The notes under the pieces: model-generated
Seen by the model: only the letters and a program-made list of their open reading frames with translations
Databases searched by the model: none
Told to the model about the DNA's origin: nothing
In this document: in pieces, positions 23,085 to 35,648 of the stretch
Layout of the letters: each line of letters opens with the position of its first letter
Position numbering within the stretch: position 1 is the first letter of the stretch
Origin: Lepus europaeus
Taxonomy: Eukaryota; Chordata; Mammalia; Lagomorpha; Leporidae
Length of the DNA: 64,000 bases
Direction: 5' to 3'
NCBI RefSeq assembly: GCF_033115175.1
Contig: NC_084827.1
Location: 21,136,001 to 21,200,000, forward strand
Made by a program: the position numbers and the translations under genes

Positions 23085-26000
23085 AAAGGTGTTGTCTGTC
23101 TGACCATTGTAAAAGGACAATGAATTGTGACTCCAGCTGCAGGTGTGAAAAAAAACAACTGGAGGTGGGTGAAAATGCTCACAGACCTTCTCTGTCACCA
23201 GGTTCCTCACATAGGGCTTCTGTGTCCAGGTTTTTGCCTTTGTTACTTGGGTTCCATTATTTGCAATTAATTGGGTTCATCAGGACTCTTTTCTTTCCAA
23301 AGAGAAAGGTTACACATTCTCTGACATATTGGGGCCTTGCTACCTCCTTCTGCAAGCTGACTTAAAATCAAAGCTAGCTTTTTTAAAAATGAGGTTAATG
23401 AATCCTTAGCACATTTATCATATAGGACAAGTGTATGGTATTTGAGGTACGTATAAGATAATTTACTTGGTGAAACTTCTTTAAGGTGAGAGGCTTTGTT
23501 CTGACAAAGCAGTATTTATTACTAAGGTATCGATGCGAGTGACACCCTGGGAGAAAGGGTGGCTGTAAAATTCTCAGGCTTGTTCTAACTACAATAGAGC
23601 AGGACCTCGTTAATTCAGACTGCTCTGTTACAGACTCGGAATAATTAATATAATTCTTAGAGAGTTAGGAGTTCAAATTCAGCGGGAGGAGCCACGACAT
23701 TTTGATTTAGGTTTGATGATCTATTATAGATCCATTGCATTTCTGTGTTGAGTAAAATTGGCCATATGGAATAATACATGTAAAAATACTTTGAAGGGTG
23801 TAAAGTGCCATAAAAATAAAGTTATTATAAGTCACCATTTTCATTAACTTTCTCATTTTATTTATTAATGCCATTATGTAGTCCTTTCGAATAGACATAA
23901 TTTTTTTAAATTGAAAATACTTTTCACTTTGATTTCTTACTCCGTGGGACATGACTTTCTCAGCTTAACCTGAATTAATGAGGCTTCGTTGTAGATTGTG
24001 AAAAATGATTCCTATGCATATTAGATTTAAAAATATTAAAGGAATGTGGAGAAGTTGGATGGATGACAGATAGAGTGACGAAAATGAACAAAGTGATGGA
24101 AAATCTCACCCAGAAGATGAAAGGAATTGAATCAAAAGTCTGTGAGGCCTCTTGGAGCCCCGTCTAGTTGGACCCATGTCTCACGCTGGGACCCTCTCTG
24201 GAGCAGCCCCTGAGGGGCCTTGCAGGGCTATGTAGAACTCTGCGTGAGTTCCCTCCATTTAGAGGGCAGAAGGCTGAGCGGCAGTTTAATGGCTATTTGC
24301 AGATTGATGAAATTTTCTCAAATAGCAGGATGCTGGGCGGAAGCTCTCTGTGTCTATGGAGTAATGAAGAGAGTGGCACAAACAAGCTTCAGGGAGCACA
24401 AGAGACAACTGAGCAGGACATTAGAAAGACTCCCCTGGCAAAGGGAAGGAAGGACACAAGGTTCAGATAGGCCACCCGAGATGTGAGAAGTCTCCATCTC
24501 GGAGAGCTTCAAGGACAACAAGGCAGGGGCTAACAATTTCTCTTGGGATAGCTGACTGCTTGCCTGGAGGAGAGATGCAGAAATAGGATTCTCTGGCATC
24601 CCCCCATAGCCCGAGATGTAGGATTTGTCCTCGCAGCCCCTATTCTGTGCCACGTCGGTTTTGCTCTGGGTCAGCATCCTGCTCAGTCACTCTCCTAACT
24701 CTTCTGTGGCATGACCTCCCCTGCTCCAAACTCTGCAACTGTGGCCCACAAATACTCCCTTTGAGATAAGAAGCAAACCTGCCTGTGGGTCTTCTGCCTT
24801 CTGTTACCCTCCCTTGACACACTAGCTCTGCTTCCCAGCCATCCCATCACAATTCCAAGGTATCCTGTCTCCCTTCTGTAGTTTGGAGCCCAGGTCCAAA
24901 GTAGGCAAGGGTTTGACTATCAGAGTAGAAGAGCCAAGGGGCTTCCTTGTGGTTTTCAGAGCTTATTAACGTTCATTTCCACACAGAATTGGCTTCTCGG
25001 CAGGAGGGGAATGCTAACCATACTGTGTTAGGTGTCAGGTGTATTTAAGCATAAAGAGCTGGTAAAAGGTTCCATCAGGATCCGGTTGTGTTTTTTGCTT
25101 CCTTGGGCAACCAAACGAAATGAGACCACCTGAGGATAAGAGGAGCACCTTATTTTATGTGGACTGGACCTAGCTTTGCTCTGCTCGGTGCTACCCTCAA
25201 TGACTGGCCAATTCTCCTACACTCTTGAGTAATTCTGCAGGGACCCATCTGACCTCTGAGGGAATTGCTATTGACCCTTTGGTCAGAGTCCAGTGCTGTA
25301 AGCCAACTCTTGAGACAACTGGCCAGTTGGTGAAAGGCTTGCTTTTGTTAGCTTTGAGGAGTGCAGAGTGGGTCATTTAACTAGGAAGGAGCTCTAGTTA
25401 AGGCAGATGTCATAATGAACCTGATCCGTGTGTGGAGTAAGCATTTAACAGGTGGAAGAAAATCTGTTCAACCAAATTACTGGATTGGAAAACTATGTCT
25501 TGCTGAAAACTCACTCTGCGAGAGGCAGTATATGCTCAGTCGTCCTTCTTCCAGCTGAACCAGGGACCATGGAATTAGACAACTGCAACTTCTCCTTGTG
25601 GTGCTATTTTATGTTGATGATTTATATGCAACCTCCAACCAGCACTCCACAGTGATTTTAATTATGAAATAATGATGGTTACTCTTGGGATAGAAAATGG
25701 CCCACTTTATGTATGGATGACTTCTGTTTACATCCATGTGCAACTGACATGAAATATTAGAACAGTTATCAAAGGAATGATTAGCAAATTAATGCATTGG
25801 GAATTGCCATACAGTTCCACTTGAAAAATACTAATTTTCCTAGGCAGAATGCTCTGATTTGAATGAAAGCAAACCTTAGGGCAGTTTTATGGAGCTTGGG
25901 CTGCTCAGAAAGTCTAAAAAGTTGCACAGAGATCAGTGTTTCACCACTTATTCCTGGATTCCTAGAGTTAAAGAAATAGAGCGTCTTATTTTGAAAACAT

Positions 26001-26826
26001 CCGAACCATTAACCTTGATCATAAGGGCTGCCCTCAAGGTCATCATTCATGAATCTACTCACTGTTCTGCTCAGCAGTAAACACAAATTGGGGTTTTAAG
26101 GATGCGGCTGGGACCTGATTAAAATTGAATCAAAAATATTTGGGCCCAAATTGGAAGTAATCTCCAGGTGTCTCGGTTCTTGTCTCCAACTTTGGAAAAG
26201 TCCCATCTTTGCCTGCGGGATCTGAGCTCAACTGGAAAAGAGACAGAGTCCTTCAGGCAAGCCCTTCTCCCTCTGTCTTCAGTCTCGTCCCCCTTAGGGC
26301 AGCCTCTCCTGTCACCGTATTCCTTCCTGACACAGAGGAAATGTGCATTTCCAGTCATTCACATGCAGAAGTGTCTGGTTTGAATGAAGAGGCTTTTCCA
26401 TGGGATCACTGATGGTGGAATGAAGTGATTTGTTTTTGTAAAGGAGATTCCAGCATTAGTAGAGGAGGTTCAGCGAGCCCCCGCGGGGACTGCTTCTCTT
26501 GAGACCACGGCCCAGGTGTCTCTAACACCTGACCTAGAGGGAACCTGTGTCGTCTTTTCTTGGCTTCTCTTCTTATCAGAGCTCAGAAGCAAGGGGAAAA
26601 AAATCGGCCCTTTTAAGTTCAGAGGAAAGTTGGACCAACTGCTGCAGCCAGACATGACCTGGAGACCTGGAGACCTGGGAGCAGGAGAGGCTGTTGGCTC
26701 AAAGGATCCTGAATGCTCCACCAGCTCAGTTCCAGCTGTGCGGGAGGCGGGCTCTGTTCCCTCCTTATCTGCAGTCAGGTGTGCAGGATTTTCAAGACTC
26801 CCTGGAAGGGTTTTCAGGTAGCAGGG
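23085..26826. other. Intronic stretch, no further feature seen
   Basis: No exon, RNA gene or clear repeat was recognised. The sequence is AT-rich around 23400-24100 and mixed after that. Confidence 0.4.
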
Positions 26827-26863
26827 CTGTGTGTGTGTGTGTGCACGCGCGCGCGCATGCGTG
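26827..26863 (+). repeat. (TG)n-(CG)n alternating tract
   Basis: An almost unbroken alternating purine-pyrimidine run: eight TG units, then GCACGCGCGCGCGCATGCGTG. It lies just upstream of a C-SINE target duplication. Confidence 0.95.
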
Positions 26864-26884
26864 TCCTCCTCTGGGAATTATTTG

Positions 26885-26925
26885 GATTTTTTTTTTTATT
26901 TGAAAGAGTTACACAGAGGAGAGGC

Positions 26926-26963
<38 letters not shown>

Positions 26964-27235
26964 TGAGAGAGGTCTTCCATCCACTGGTTCACTCCCCAAT
27001 TGGCTGCAATGGCTGGAGCTGCACTGATCCAAAGCTAGGAGCCAGGAGCTTCTTCCAGGTCTCCCACATGGGTGCAGGGGCCCAAGGCCTTGGGTCATCA
27101 TCTACTGCTTTCCCAGGCCATAGCCGAGAGAGCTGGATAGGAAGTGCAGCATCCTTTTCTTGAACCGGCACCCATATGGGATGCTGGCGCTTCAGGCCAG
27201 GGTGTTAACCGGCTATGCCACAGTGCCGGTCCCAT
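26885..27235 (-). mobile_element. C-SINE, full length, antisense, with 16-bp TSD
   Basis: A complete antisense copy with an internal GA microsatellite. The flanking duplication CTCTGGGAATTATTTG is perfect at 26869-26884 and 27236-27251. Confidence 0.95.
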
Positions 27236-27358
27236 CTCTGGGAATTATTTGAATGAAAGGAGTGCCTCATATCTCTCAGGTGTGTTGAGAGTGAAACTAA
27301 TCTGCTACAGAATAAGATTTTAATGATCCATATTTTAGAAGTACTGCTATGCCTTAAA

Positions 27359-27376
27359 ACACACACACACACACAC
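27359..27376 (+). repeat. (AC)n microsatellite
   Basis: Nine AC units. Confidence 0.9.
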
Positions 27377-27379
27377 CCA

Positions 27380-27480
27380 TGATTTTATGGAAAATACATA
27401 TTTTGAAAAATATGCATGAATTTTAAAATTTTTTCATGCCAAAAGAAACATCTTTTAATTGTAAAAACTTTTTATAATAT
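27380..27480 (+). mobile_element. Fragment related to the mariner-type MITE at 37643
   Basis: The stretch 'aaatacatattttgaaaaatatgcatgaattttaaaattttttcatgcc' follows the interior of the element at 37643-37770 closely, but the terminal inverted repeats are not preserved. Confidence 0.4.
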
Positions 27481-27497
27481 TAAATATTTAAAACTTT

Positions 27498-27790
27498 TAA
27501 AAATATTGACAAATTATTTGAGAGGCAGAGAAACAGATGCAGAGAGAAGGTGCTCCCATGTGCCAGTTGATTCCCCACGTGCCCACCACAGCTGGGGCTG
27601 GAGCCAGGGGTTGCACTGCGGTCAAGCTAGTCCACATAGCAGCAGGGACCCAATAACTTGAGTCATCCCTGCTGCCTCCCAGGGTCTGCGATGGTAGGAA
27701 GCTGGAGTTGGGAGCTGGAGTGAGGAATCAGACTCAGGCAGTCTGATGTGGGACAAGGGCATCTGAACTGCTGGGCTGAACGCCTGCTTG
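27498..27790 (-). mobile_element. C-SINE, old, antisense
   Basis: Diverged copy: tail complement 'gacaaattatttgagaggcagag', 'cccacgtgcccaccacagctggggctgg' and the terminal 'gaacgcctgc'. Confidence 0.75.
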
Positions 27791-28318
27791 CATCCACTAA
27801 CTTTTCGAGGTACCTGTCCTCTGAGCTAATGTGGGGCAGTGTGGTCACTTAGGTGATTGTTGAAGCCCCAACACAAGTTGCTGGCTTTAGATAACAGTAG
27901 CACCAGTGAGGACAATGTGACATGTAACTGCAGAAGAGCACTGTCGAGACTTGCACCCTACGTAAAAGGTAAAGGGCGCCGCAGAGACTCCTGTGTTGTG
28001 GAGAGCCTATTGAAAAGAGAGGCTCAGCTCTTAGAGACTGTGTAGTCGAGAAAGAATTAAACAAGAATGAGGGAGCCCTTCCAAGAATGTTGGCTGGAAG
28101 GCCCATGAACTGAATTTGCTTATGTTTCATGAAGAACTCTATTTTTTCTAGTTTTTCCTAATTTTTCTCCATGCTCTCCTTTAAATTAGAGCAAATCTAC
28201 AACACATGGACCACATATCTTAGAGCAAAGATTGAAATTCTAAGTTAAAAGCACCTTGATCTGGAGGTAATCCACATCAAGGTCTACAAAGGTGCTTTGG
28301 ATTGTAAAGGATGGTGTT
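27791..28318. other. Intronic, no feature seen
   Basis: No exon or repeat was recognised. Confidence 0.4.
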
Positions 28319-28461
28319 TCCCCATCTCTCCCTCCCCCTCCCTCCCCCTGCCTCTCTTCCCCCTTTACCCCCTCTCCCCTTTTTCCCCTCTCCCCCTCCC
28401 CCTCTCTCCTTCTCTACCTCCCTCTCTCCCTCCTTCTCTTTGTCCCTCTCTCTCCCCCCCC
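28319..28461 (+). repeat. Long pyrimidine (C/T) tract
   Basis: About 140 nt of almost pure C and T with CCCCTCTCC-type subrepeats. The complementary strand reads as a Glu/Gly/Arg-rich frame, which is an artefact. Confidence 0.93.
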
Positions 28462-29037
28462 ATATCATTTTCCTGGTTAACATTACCTATATTTTTAATT
28501 CTTTACTCTTTAAAGACAGGAGATAGTCTGAAGTGTATCCTTCCCAAAGAAATCAAATTAGATTTTTCAGTTGAAATCCATTTGTGAGTGGGCTAGATAA
28601 TTTCTTCCCATGTGGAAGTGTGTTAGTTACAAATGGCTACAATTGATCTTCATGTTAAGTAAATGAAGTACAGAGAGGCATCCCATTTAGTCTATGCCTA
28701 CCCTGTTGTGTTTTCAAAGGGATGTTTTCTTCCAACAGATTCTACCAGTAGTAGCAATCACTTCCATAAAGCCAGGCATCTTCTGAGTTATTTATTGCAT
28801 CCAATGGGCTTTATTAACTGTAGACTATGAAAAAGTAAATCTACCGCATCCAGGCTCATGTACTTAGATGGACAAATGATTGCAATCAATAAACACAGCA
28901 GGAGGTAATAGTTCATATTAAATCTTACTTGATGACAGATAATGGAAAATTGAAAGATTGAAAGACAGGCTCCTTCAGTCATTCCTTTGGTGATGTACAA
29001 AGCTCTTATTTAACTTTGGAAAGAGTCTATGGACTTT
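28462..29037. other. Intronic, no feature seen
   Basis: AT-rich and unique-looking. Confidence 0.4.
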
Positions 29038-29051
29038 AGATAGAGATGATG

Positions 29052-29373
29052 GGGGCTGGCATTGTGGCACAGCAGGTAAAGCTGCCGCCTGCAATGCCAA
29101 CATCCCATATGGGTGCCGGTTTGAGTCCCAACTGCTCCACTTCCAATCCAGCTCTCTGCTATGGCCTGGGAAAGCAGAAGATGGCCCAAGTGCTTGGTCT
29201 TCTGCACCTGTGTGGGAGGCCAGGCAGAAGCTCGTAGCTCCTGGCTTCAAGTCGGCTCAGCTCTGGCTGTGTGGCCATTTGGGGAATGAACCAGTGGATG
29301 GAAGACCTCTCTCTCTATGCCTCTGCCTCTCTGTAACTTTGCTTTTCAAATAAATAAATAAATATTTTTTTAA
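29052..29373 (+). mobile_element. C-SINE, full length, sense
   Basis: This is the clearest full copy in the window: head 'ggggctggcattgtggcac', body, CT-rich tail and terminal (AAAT)n. The flanks AGATAGAGATGATGGGG (from 29038) and AGATATAGATCATGGGG (29374-29390) are a near-perfect duplication that overlaps the first Gs of the element. Confidence 0.96.
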
Positions 29374-29499
29374 AGATATAGATCATGGGGTCTCTGTCTT
29401 ATAGTGGCCCAAAGTAGCGACACTGGATGAGAACAGGTGCTGTATGTTGCTCACAGCCACAGATATCAAACACACAGACTTGGAAATATTGGTCCTCTT

Positions 29500-29790
29500 C
29501 TTCCCCTTGGGGTGAAAGTTTGCCTCTACTTCAGGAAGTCCCTAATCCCTTACCTTGACCAGATTGTTTCTTTGTCACATTGAACAGAGATGTGCTTCCT
29601 CTTAGCATTTATTCCATTCTTCTGTAGTTGTGTATTTGTCTGCATCCCACACTTGATCGTAGGCACCTGAGGGCAGGCTACATGTGTATCTCATTTGTTT
29701 CTGTATTCCTAGCACCTGGCTTGGACCTGTCGGTGAACCTAACAAATGTTTGTTAAATGAGCGAATGAATGATGGATCATATCGCATTCC
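29500..29790 (+). mobile_element. L2 3' end remnant
   Basis: The order 'ttcaggaagtccctaatcccttaccttgaccag' and '...ggcacctgagggcaggctac...ctagcacctggc...aacaaatgtttgttaaatgagcgaatgaatga' is characteristic of the L2 3' region. Confidence 0.7.
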
Positions 29791-30265
29791 CTTATCCCAG
29801 TACCAAATATTGGAAATAACGTGTGTGTTGGGCAGTTAGGACAGAAATAGAATTTTGTTTTCCGTTTATACTCTTTTAGAAAAAGGAGCACAAGGAGGGA
29901 GAAGGAGAGAAAGAGGGTAACATGGTATATTGTGGGAGTGCCTATTTTTGTGTGCTTCCTCATTTTCCTACAAATTCACATTTTTTAAATTAAAAATTAA
30001 ATAAGGAAAATACATGAATACATTAACATTTGGAAAGGTTTAAGCAATGAATAAGTAAATAGTATAAAATGGAAAGAGTCTGCTTCCCAACATGAATACC
30101 TATTAATAAAATTGCATATACACATGTCATTTTCACAGAAGTGTGTGATATGACTTTATCTTTGATTTAATAATATGTCTGAGAGAGATTTCTATGTTGG
30201 TTCATTGCTTTGGTTTCAACATAATTTGACTCTTAAGTTCATGCAGACATTTAAACCCTTTGGGT
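29791..30265. other. AT-rich intronic stretch
   Basis: No feature was recognised. Confidence 0.4.
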
Positions 30266-30620
30266 TGCTGGTCCTAGGGGGGGTGGACGCTTGATCCAAT
30301 CATGAAGTGGTGTGGGCCTCATGGGCGGGCCTTAGGTAGTGGGGGGCGTGGCCTTGTAAGGAAGTTCACAGAGGAGGTTGGTTATATAAGCCTGACTAAG
30401 GTGCAGCTCCTTCCTCTCTGCTTCCTGGCCTCCCTACGTGATCTTTCCTCTGCACTTTCTCCACCAATATCATCCTCTGGTCTCATCAGATGGCTGAACC
30501 AGTGGGCCCGCCTGGTCTTGGGATGTGAGTCTCCAAAACTGAGTCAAAATTAACTCCCTTCCTTCCGAAGTTGCTTATCTCAAGTATTTGTTACAGAGAG
30601 GACAAGCTGGCCAATACAGA
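30266..30620 (+). mobile_element. MaLR-type solo LTR (MLT1/ORR1-like)
   Basis: Begins TGCTGGTCCTAGG and ends near CCAATACAG. It contains 'ttatataagcc' (TATA-like, about 30384), and the 3' part 'gagtctccaaaactgagtcaaaattaac...aagttgcttatctcaagtatttgttaca' is typical of ERVL-MaLR LTRs. No internal region adjoins it. Confidence 0.7.
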
Positions 30621-31719
30621 TGGGCCTCCATAATCCTCCACTCTGGCTGCGTGATACTATTACCCGGACAGCTTTATTTGTTTTTTTAAAAAAATGGCTG
30701 CCGATACCCTATCCAAGGCCACCAACACTGCGTTGGTATGTTTTACAAGATCGCCAGGTGATTCTGATATTTGTCCAAGACTGAGAGCTGTAAGACTATT
30801 TTTAAATGGCTGCTTGGTTTGTAAGTATATGGAGAGACCATAATTTGACAAATTCTTGATAGGCGACTTACTTTGATTTTTTTTTTAAATCAAGTATCAT
30901 TTTATAGACACTTGTTATAAAGTTAGAGCCTTATCCAAACACTAGCGGTTCCAGACTGAATTTTGAAATCATGGAGGACTTTCTTGGGCCAGTGAAGGAG
31001 CTCAATTAATGAATTACCAAAAACATCTTGATATAAGGCAGGCTGAGGCAACAGGCATACATCAAGGCCATGGGTCTCCATAACATGTAGTAACTTTAAA
31101 TTGGCATAGATGTTCAGGCTGTTAAGAGTATTGTGACTCCTGTTGGATGGAATAGATTTTAAACATAGTGATTTTAAGTTAAATCTTTCCTTTTTCCTAG
31201 CCTCAAATGGTTTGAAATCTCATCGTGAATACTAAAGACATCTTAAGAGCTTCCTTAGTGATTAATGCCTGTCTTTTGGGTGTTTTAAATAAGGAAGTTG
31301 TTTTAAAAGCAGCGAAGAAGACTTCCCAAGAGAATAGCTTGTTACTGGCTGTTATATATTTTTTAAGAAGTTTTCTGAAAACCTTTCTAGAACAAGACAG
31401 AGTAGATGTAAATGCTGAAGTAAACCTGCATAAGGAAAGCCCTGTGTTCTTTCTACTCATTTAACCTGAAGATTGCAGTTTTAAAAATTTCATTTTATAG
31501 ACCTCATTTTTTTTGGAGTAGTTTCAAGTTTACAGCAAAACTGAAGATTGATATGGTTTCATTTGCCTTCAATGTCTTCCTAGACTCTTCTGGAGACAGT
31601 TTGTTTTTTTTGAAACCAAAATCTGTGCCTTCCTGGGAAGACTTCGGACCTGAGAGCTTTCTGTGGCGTCAGTCTGGTGGCCTTCACACGGAGCAGCAGT
31701 CTTGTGGAATCACAGATGG
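30621..31719. other. Intronic, mostly unique
   Basis: No exon is seen. A short L1M-like patch ('ggagtagtttcaagtttacagcaaaactgaag') lies near 31514-31546. Confidence 0.4.
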
Positions 31720-31850
31720 CTGAGCCGCCTTGGAGTTTCTGATTCAGGAGGTGCAGGGTGGGGTGTGACAATTGGCATTTCTGAGAGCTCTCAGGTGATG
31801 CTGATGTTGCTGTTTAGCAGACCACACTTGGAGAGCCGCCGCTTCATACA
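31720..31850 (+). mobile_element. MER5-like hAT remnant
   Basis: 'gtttctgattcaggaggtgcagggtggggtgtgacaattggcatttctgag' followed by 'caggtgatgctgatgttgctg' and 'agaccacacttggagagccgc' reads along the MER5A-type consensus to its terminal repeat. Confidence 0.75.
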
Positions 31851-33079
31851 AATTGCTTGCCGGCTGACTTAGCAAGTCAGAGGATGCAAAACAAAAATGG
31901 GATTTAACAGTGTTCTGGCAGTAGCCTTCTTGCTTCTGACTTACACCTGGTTGGATTTCTGCTGGAATTGGTCATAATCACTGCAGCTGCTGTATGGATC
32001 TATTTTTAATTGTGTGCTCTTTGGGAAGTTGCGTTCGTTATTAAACATGCGTGGCTCAGGAGTAATGATTGGTGCGATGGTCACTTCAACACGATGCCTA
32101 AGCAGGGTCACTCAGATTGCCATTGTTACTCATTTTCACTGCCTGAGACAGGAGAGCAAACTGATTTAAGAAACTTAGCCTGGAAGATGCACATTCACTA
32201 GGAACTGAGAAACAGTAAGAGACGAAGGAGGTGATGATTTGTCTCAGCTCCTAGCAATTTGTCTTTGGAAACCATGACAGCTACCTCCTGGTTTCCATTA
32301 TGCAATGAGATTGCAAATAGCATTCTACAGCAGCCTTAATCAATACAGGGTTGCAAGAGGCCTTCTTTCTCTAAAGTAGGAAAAGGGCCTATTTACCTGT
32401 TTAATTGATAGAACACATTTTCTGGCAAAAGCAGAGACATCTGTTTTACCTGTAGTTGGACTTTTCCTATCCAAAAGTACTCTTAACACAAAAATGTACA
32501 TGGCCTCCTTTTGCATGGACTGGGAGGGTGCAGGGGTCTGTATCTGTTTCTAGAATGAGGCCGGTCTCTGCTGCTTTTCTTTATAGGCCCAGCAAGCTAA
32601 CACCAATGTGTTCTCAGTGTTAGTCATTAGTTCCTAAGACTCTCCCTGTGGGCTTAACGTGGCTGGTTTCCTTGCTGTAATATATCTCCCTGTACCCCCC
32701 CAGTGCCACAGGAGACTCCTGGAATGTGTGGATGGTGTTGTATTCTTGTGCTAGTGTCTTACCCTTGCTTCCTTCCATGTGGATTGACAGCGAGCACTAG
32801 CTTTGGTTAGTGCTTGTGTTATTTCTTGCATTTTGACTCCAAGTATCTACTTAGGAGCAAATCTGTTCACTAGAGTTCGTTCCTTTATTTTGTTGATAGC
32901 ACAAATGCCAAATGATACTTAGGCAAATGTGTTAGATATACATTTGTGGCTTATATAATATTTGTTAGCATCATGAGCTGTCTCTTCAAGTTATACATTA
33001 TGATAATAAATTTATCTGGTGGTGCTGATGTTCTTCCATGGTATAAAACAGATTGATATAATACATGGAATAGGTCAGA
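31851..33079. other. Intronic, no feature seen
   Basis: No exon or repeat was recognised with confidence. Confidence 0.4.
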
Positions 33080-33280
33080 AGTGACAGACTGGGCTCAAAT
33101 TCTGATATAGTGCTTAATAACTGTTAAGCAAGACAGTCACTCTCTAAATCCTATCTTTATTATCTGTAAAAAAGTAGAAAACAATACTACTGTTCCTTTG
33201 GAAAGCTTGTAATGCTAAAGACAGTATATGCCCTATAGAGTAGGCACCGTAAATATTTGTTAGATGATGAAATGAGAAAC
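33080..33280 (+). mobile_element. MIR remnant
   Basis: 'gggctcaaattctgatatag', 'aagcaagacagtcactctctaaatcctatctttattatctgtaaaa' and 'gtaggcaccgtaaatatttgttagatga' are ordered MIR segments. Confidence 0.7.
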
Positions 33281-34113
33281 AGAGTTGTCCAGCAGTAGGA
33301 TTCACTTTGAATTGTATCTTCAGTTTCTTAGCCATTCATACTGGCTTGCCCTGTTTTGTGAGTGATGGTAGATTGTTTCTTGGCCAGTGACTACACCAAT
33401 GACAAAATGGAGGGTCCGGGTAGGCTCTGGCATAGGGTCAGGCTTCCTGGTTTTTCTTGAAGGCCACGCTTGGGACTAGATCCTCATCAGCCTCATGTTC
33501 CAGCTGACTGAGCAAAAAAAGTATGAGTGGTATACTGCTGTCCTTTCCAAATCCATGTCTTAGGTGCCAAGAGCAAAGATTGGGTGACTCAAAGATGAGC
33601 TGTCTTAAATTTTAATACTGGTTCAGTATTTCCCCAAAAAAGTGCCTTTAGTATTCAGTTTTGGAAAAGCAAAAATAAATAAGCAAAAAAAACCCTCAAA
33701 CCAGTGCTGGCTTGCTTTGGCTGTGTCCCAGGACCCCAGGTTTGATGGTAGAGCTACGGTTGAAGGTGAGCAGCTGACCAGCCTCGAGGGTGAATGGCAG
33801 CCATTAAGCCAGTTCTGTGGTTTGGAATTTGCTTTCTTTGCCATGTTTGGTGCAATGACTCAAAGAGAAACCCACTCGGGATAAACACCATTACTGTTGT
33901 TGAGGGAAAAAACTGCCCCCCTACCCCAAATCCCAGGCTGGTCTATATAACACTAATTATAAGCTTTTGATATACATGTCAGAAAATAATTTGGAAGTAC
34001 TTGCTCCAGAAATCACATCCATCTTAGGACAAACACAAAAACAGTGGAACTAAATGTATTAAGTGTTGAGGCACATTCTGCCCTGTATTACAACTGTTTA
34101 AAAGCGATTAATT
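33281..34113. other. Intronic, no feature seen
   Basis: No exon or repeat was recognised. Confidence 0.4.
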
Positions 34114-34400
34114 CAGGGGTGGTGCAGCCAATTAATCTGCAGCCTGCAGTGCCAGCATTTCATATAGTTGCCATTTTGTGTCCCGGCTGCTCCACTTCCA
34201 ATACAGCCCCCTGCTAATATGCCAGGTGTGTGGGCCCCTTGCATCTGTGGGAGACCCAGATGAAGCTCCTGGCTTTGATCTGACCCAGCCCTGGTTGTTA
34301 GGGTCATTTGGGGAGTGAACCAGCAGATGGAAGAATCTAACTCGCGCTCTTTTGCGTGTTTTCGCGCTCTGCCTTTCAAATAAATTTTTTGTAAAAGTGA
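34114..34400 (+). mobile_element. C-SINE, sense, diverged
   Basis: Head 'aggggtggtgcagcc', body 'tgctccacttccaata' and tail 'tctgcctttcaaataaat'. The flanks 'gcgattaattcag' and 'gtgaataattcag' form a decayed duplication. Confidence 0.88.
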
Positions 34401-34962
34401 ATAATTCAGTCAAACATACCAGTTTTGCTCTAGTAAACTCTAATCACATGTAGATTATTTACTGAAATGTGAAAGGACTTCACAGGAAAGAGACATTTAT
34501 ATTTTCACAATGCAGACTTCTGTGGTGTAGTTAGGAAGGACAATTGCGTAAGACAATCCTTGGAGAGGACTGGGGGATGTGCTATGTAGTGCTTGTTACA
34601 GCTCTTTAAACTCTTTTGGTGTTTTTCCACCAAAAGAAGTAGGATAGGGGAAGAGTTGTCAGTATTTTACTCACCTGTTCTCCTTATTTAACTTAGTGGT
34701 GAAACAGGTAAGCAGGCAATATTCAATTACCAACAGGTGTCTATGTAGCATTCCATGTTTGTATTATGAAAGATACATGCAGATAATATGAAAGAGGTAG
34801 AAGATTGAAGCTTTCATCTTGCTTAGGATCTCGTTGAAGTTATAACACCTAAAAATAACTATGATCACTATAAAATGGTGCAACAAGGATTAAAGGGGGT
34901 TCTGGGGCTCAGTGGAAAGGCGTATTTTTTCTGAAGAAGCTGTAGTTATTGGCCAAGGTGTT
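34401..34962. other. AT-rich intronic stretch
   Basis: No feature was recognised. Confidence 0.4.
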
Positions 34963-35648
34963 ACGGTTAACTTGGGCTGCTGTAACAGAACACCACACTC
35001 TGGATGGCATGAACAGCAAACACTGATTTCTCACAGTTCTGGAGGCTAGAAGGCTGAGGTCAGAGTCCTGGCATGATCAAGTTCTTGAAGGTCCTCTTTC
35101 TGGCTTGCAGATGGCTTTTTTTTTTAAGATTTATTTTTATTTATTTGAAAGTCAGAGTTATATACAGAGAGGAGAGGCAGAGAGGTCGGTTTTCCATCTA
35201 CTGGTTCACTCCCCAAATGGCCGCAATGGCTGAAGCTGCACTGATCCCAAGCCAGGAGCTTCTTCCTGGTCTCCCACATGGGCGCAGGGGCCCAAGGCCT
35301 TGGGTCATCAATTACTGCTTTCCCAGGCCACAGCAGAGAGTGGGATTGGAAGTGAAGCAGCTGGGACATGAACCGGCCCCTTTATGGGATGCCAGCACTG
35401 CAGATGGCGGCTTTACCCGCTACACCACAGCACCTATCTGTTGTGTCCTAGTATAGAGGCAAGAGAGTCAGAAAAAGCTCTTGCCTGTCTCTGTAAAAGG
35501 GCATGAAGCCATTCTTGAAGGCTCCACCATTTAGGAGGGCTGCACCCTCATGAGGTAATCACCTCCCAAAGGCCCCAACTCCTAAGACCATCGCTTTGGG
35601 GTTAGAAATTCAACATGTGTGAATTTTGGGCAGACACAAGTAAATGCA
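34963..35648 (-). mobile_element. MaLR-type LTR, antisense, split by a C-SINE
   Basis: 'acttgggctgctgtaacagaacaccacactctggatggc...ctcacagttctggaggc' on the left and 'gaggtaatcacctcccaaaggcccc...ttcaacatgtgtgaattttgg' on the right are the complement of an MLT1/MST-type LTR. The two halves are separated by the SINE at 35116-35437. Confidence 0.7.
35116..35437 (-). mobile_element. C-SINE, antisense, inserted in a MaLR LTR
   Basis: Complete antisense copy from poly-T to 'ccacagcacc', interrupting an older LTR and therefore younger than it. Confidence 0.93.

Noticed and set aside
28277..28483. Glu/Gly/Arg-rich ORF
   Set aside because: It is the complement of the pyrimidine tract.
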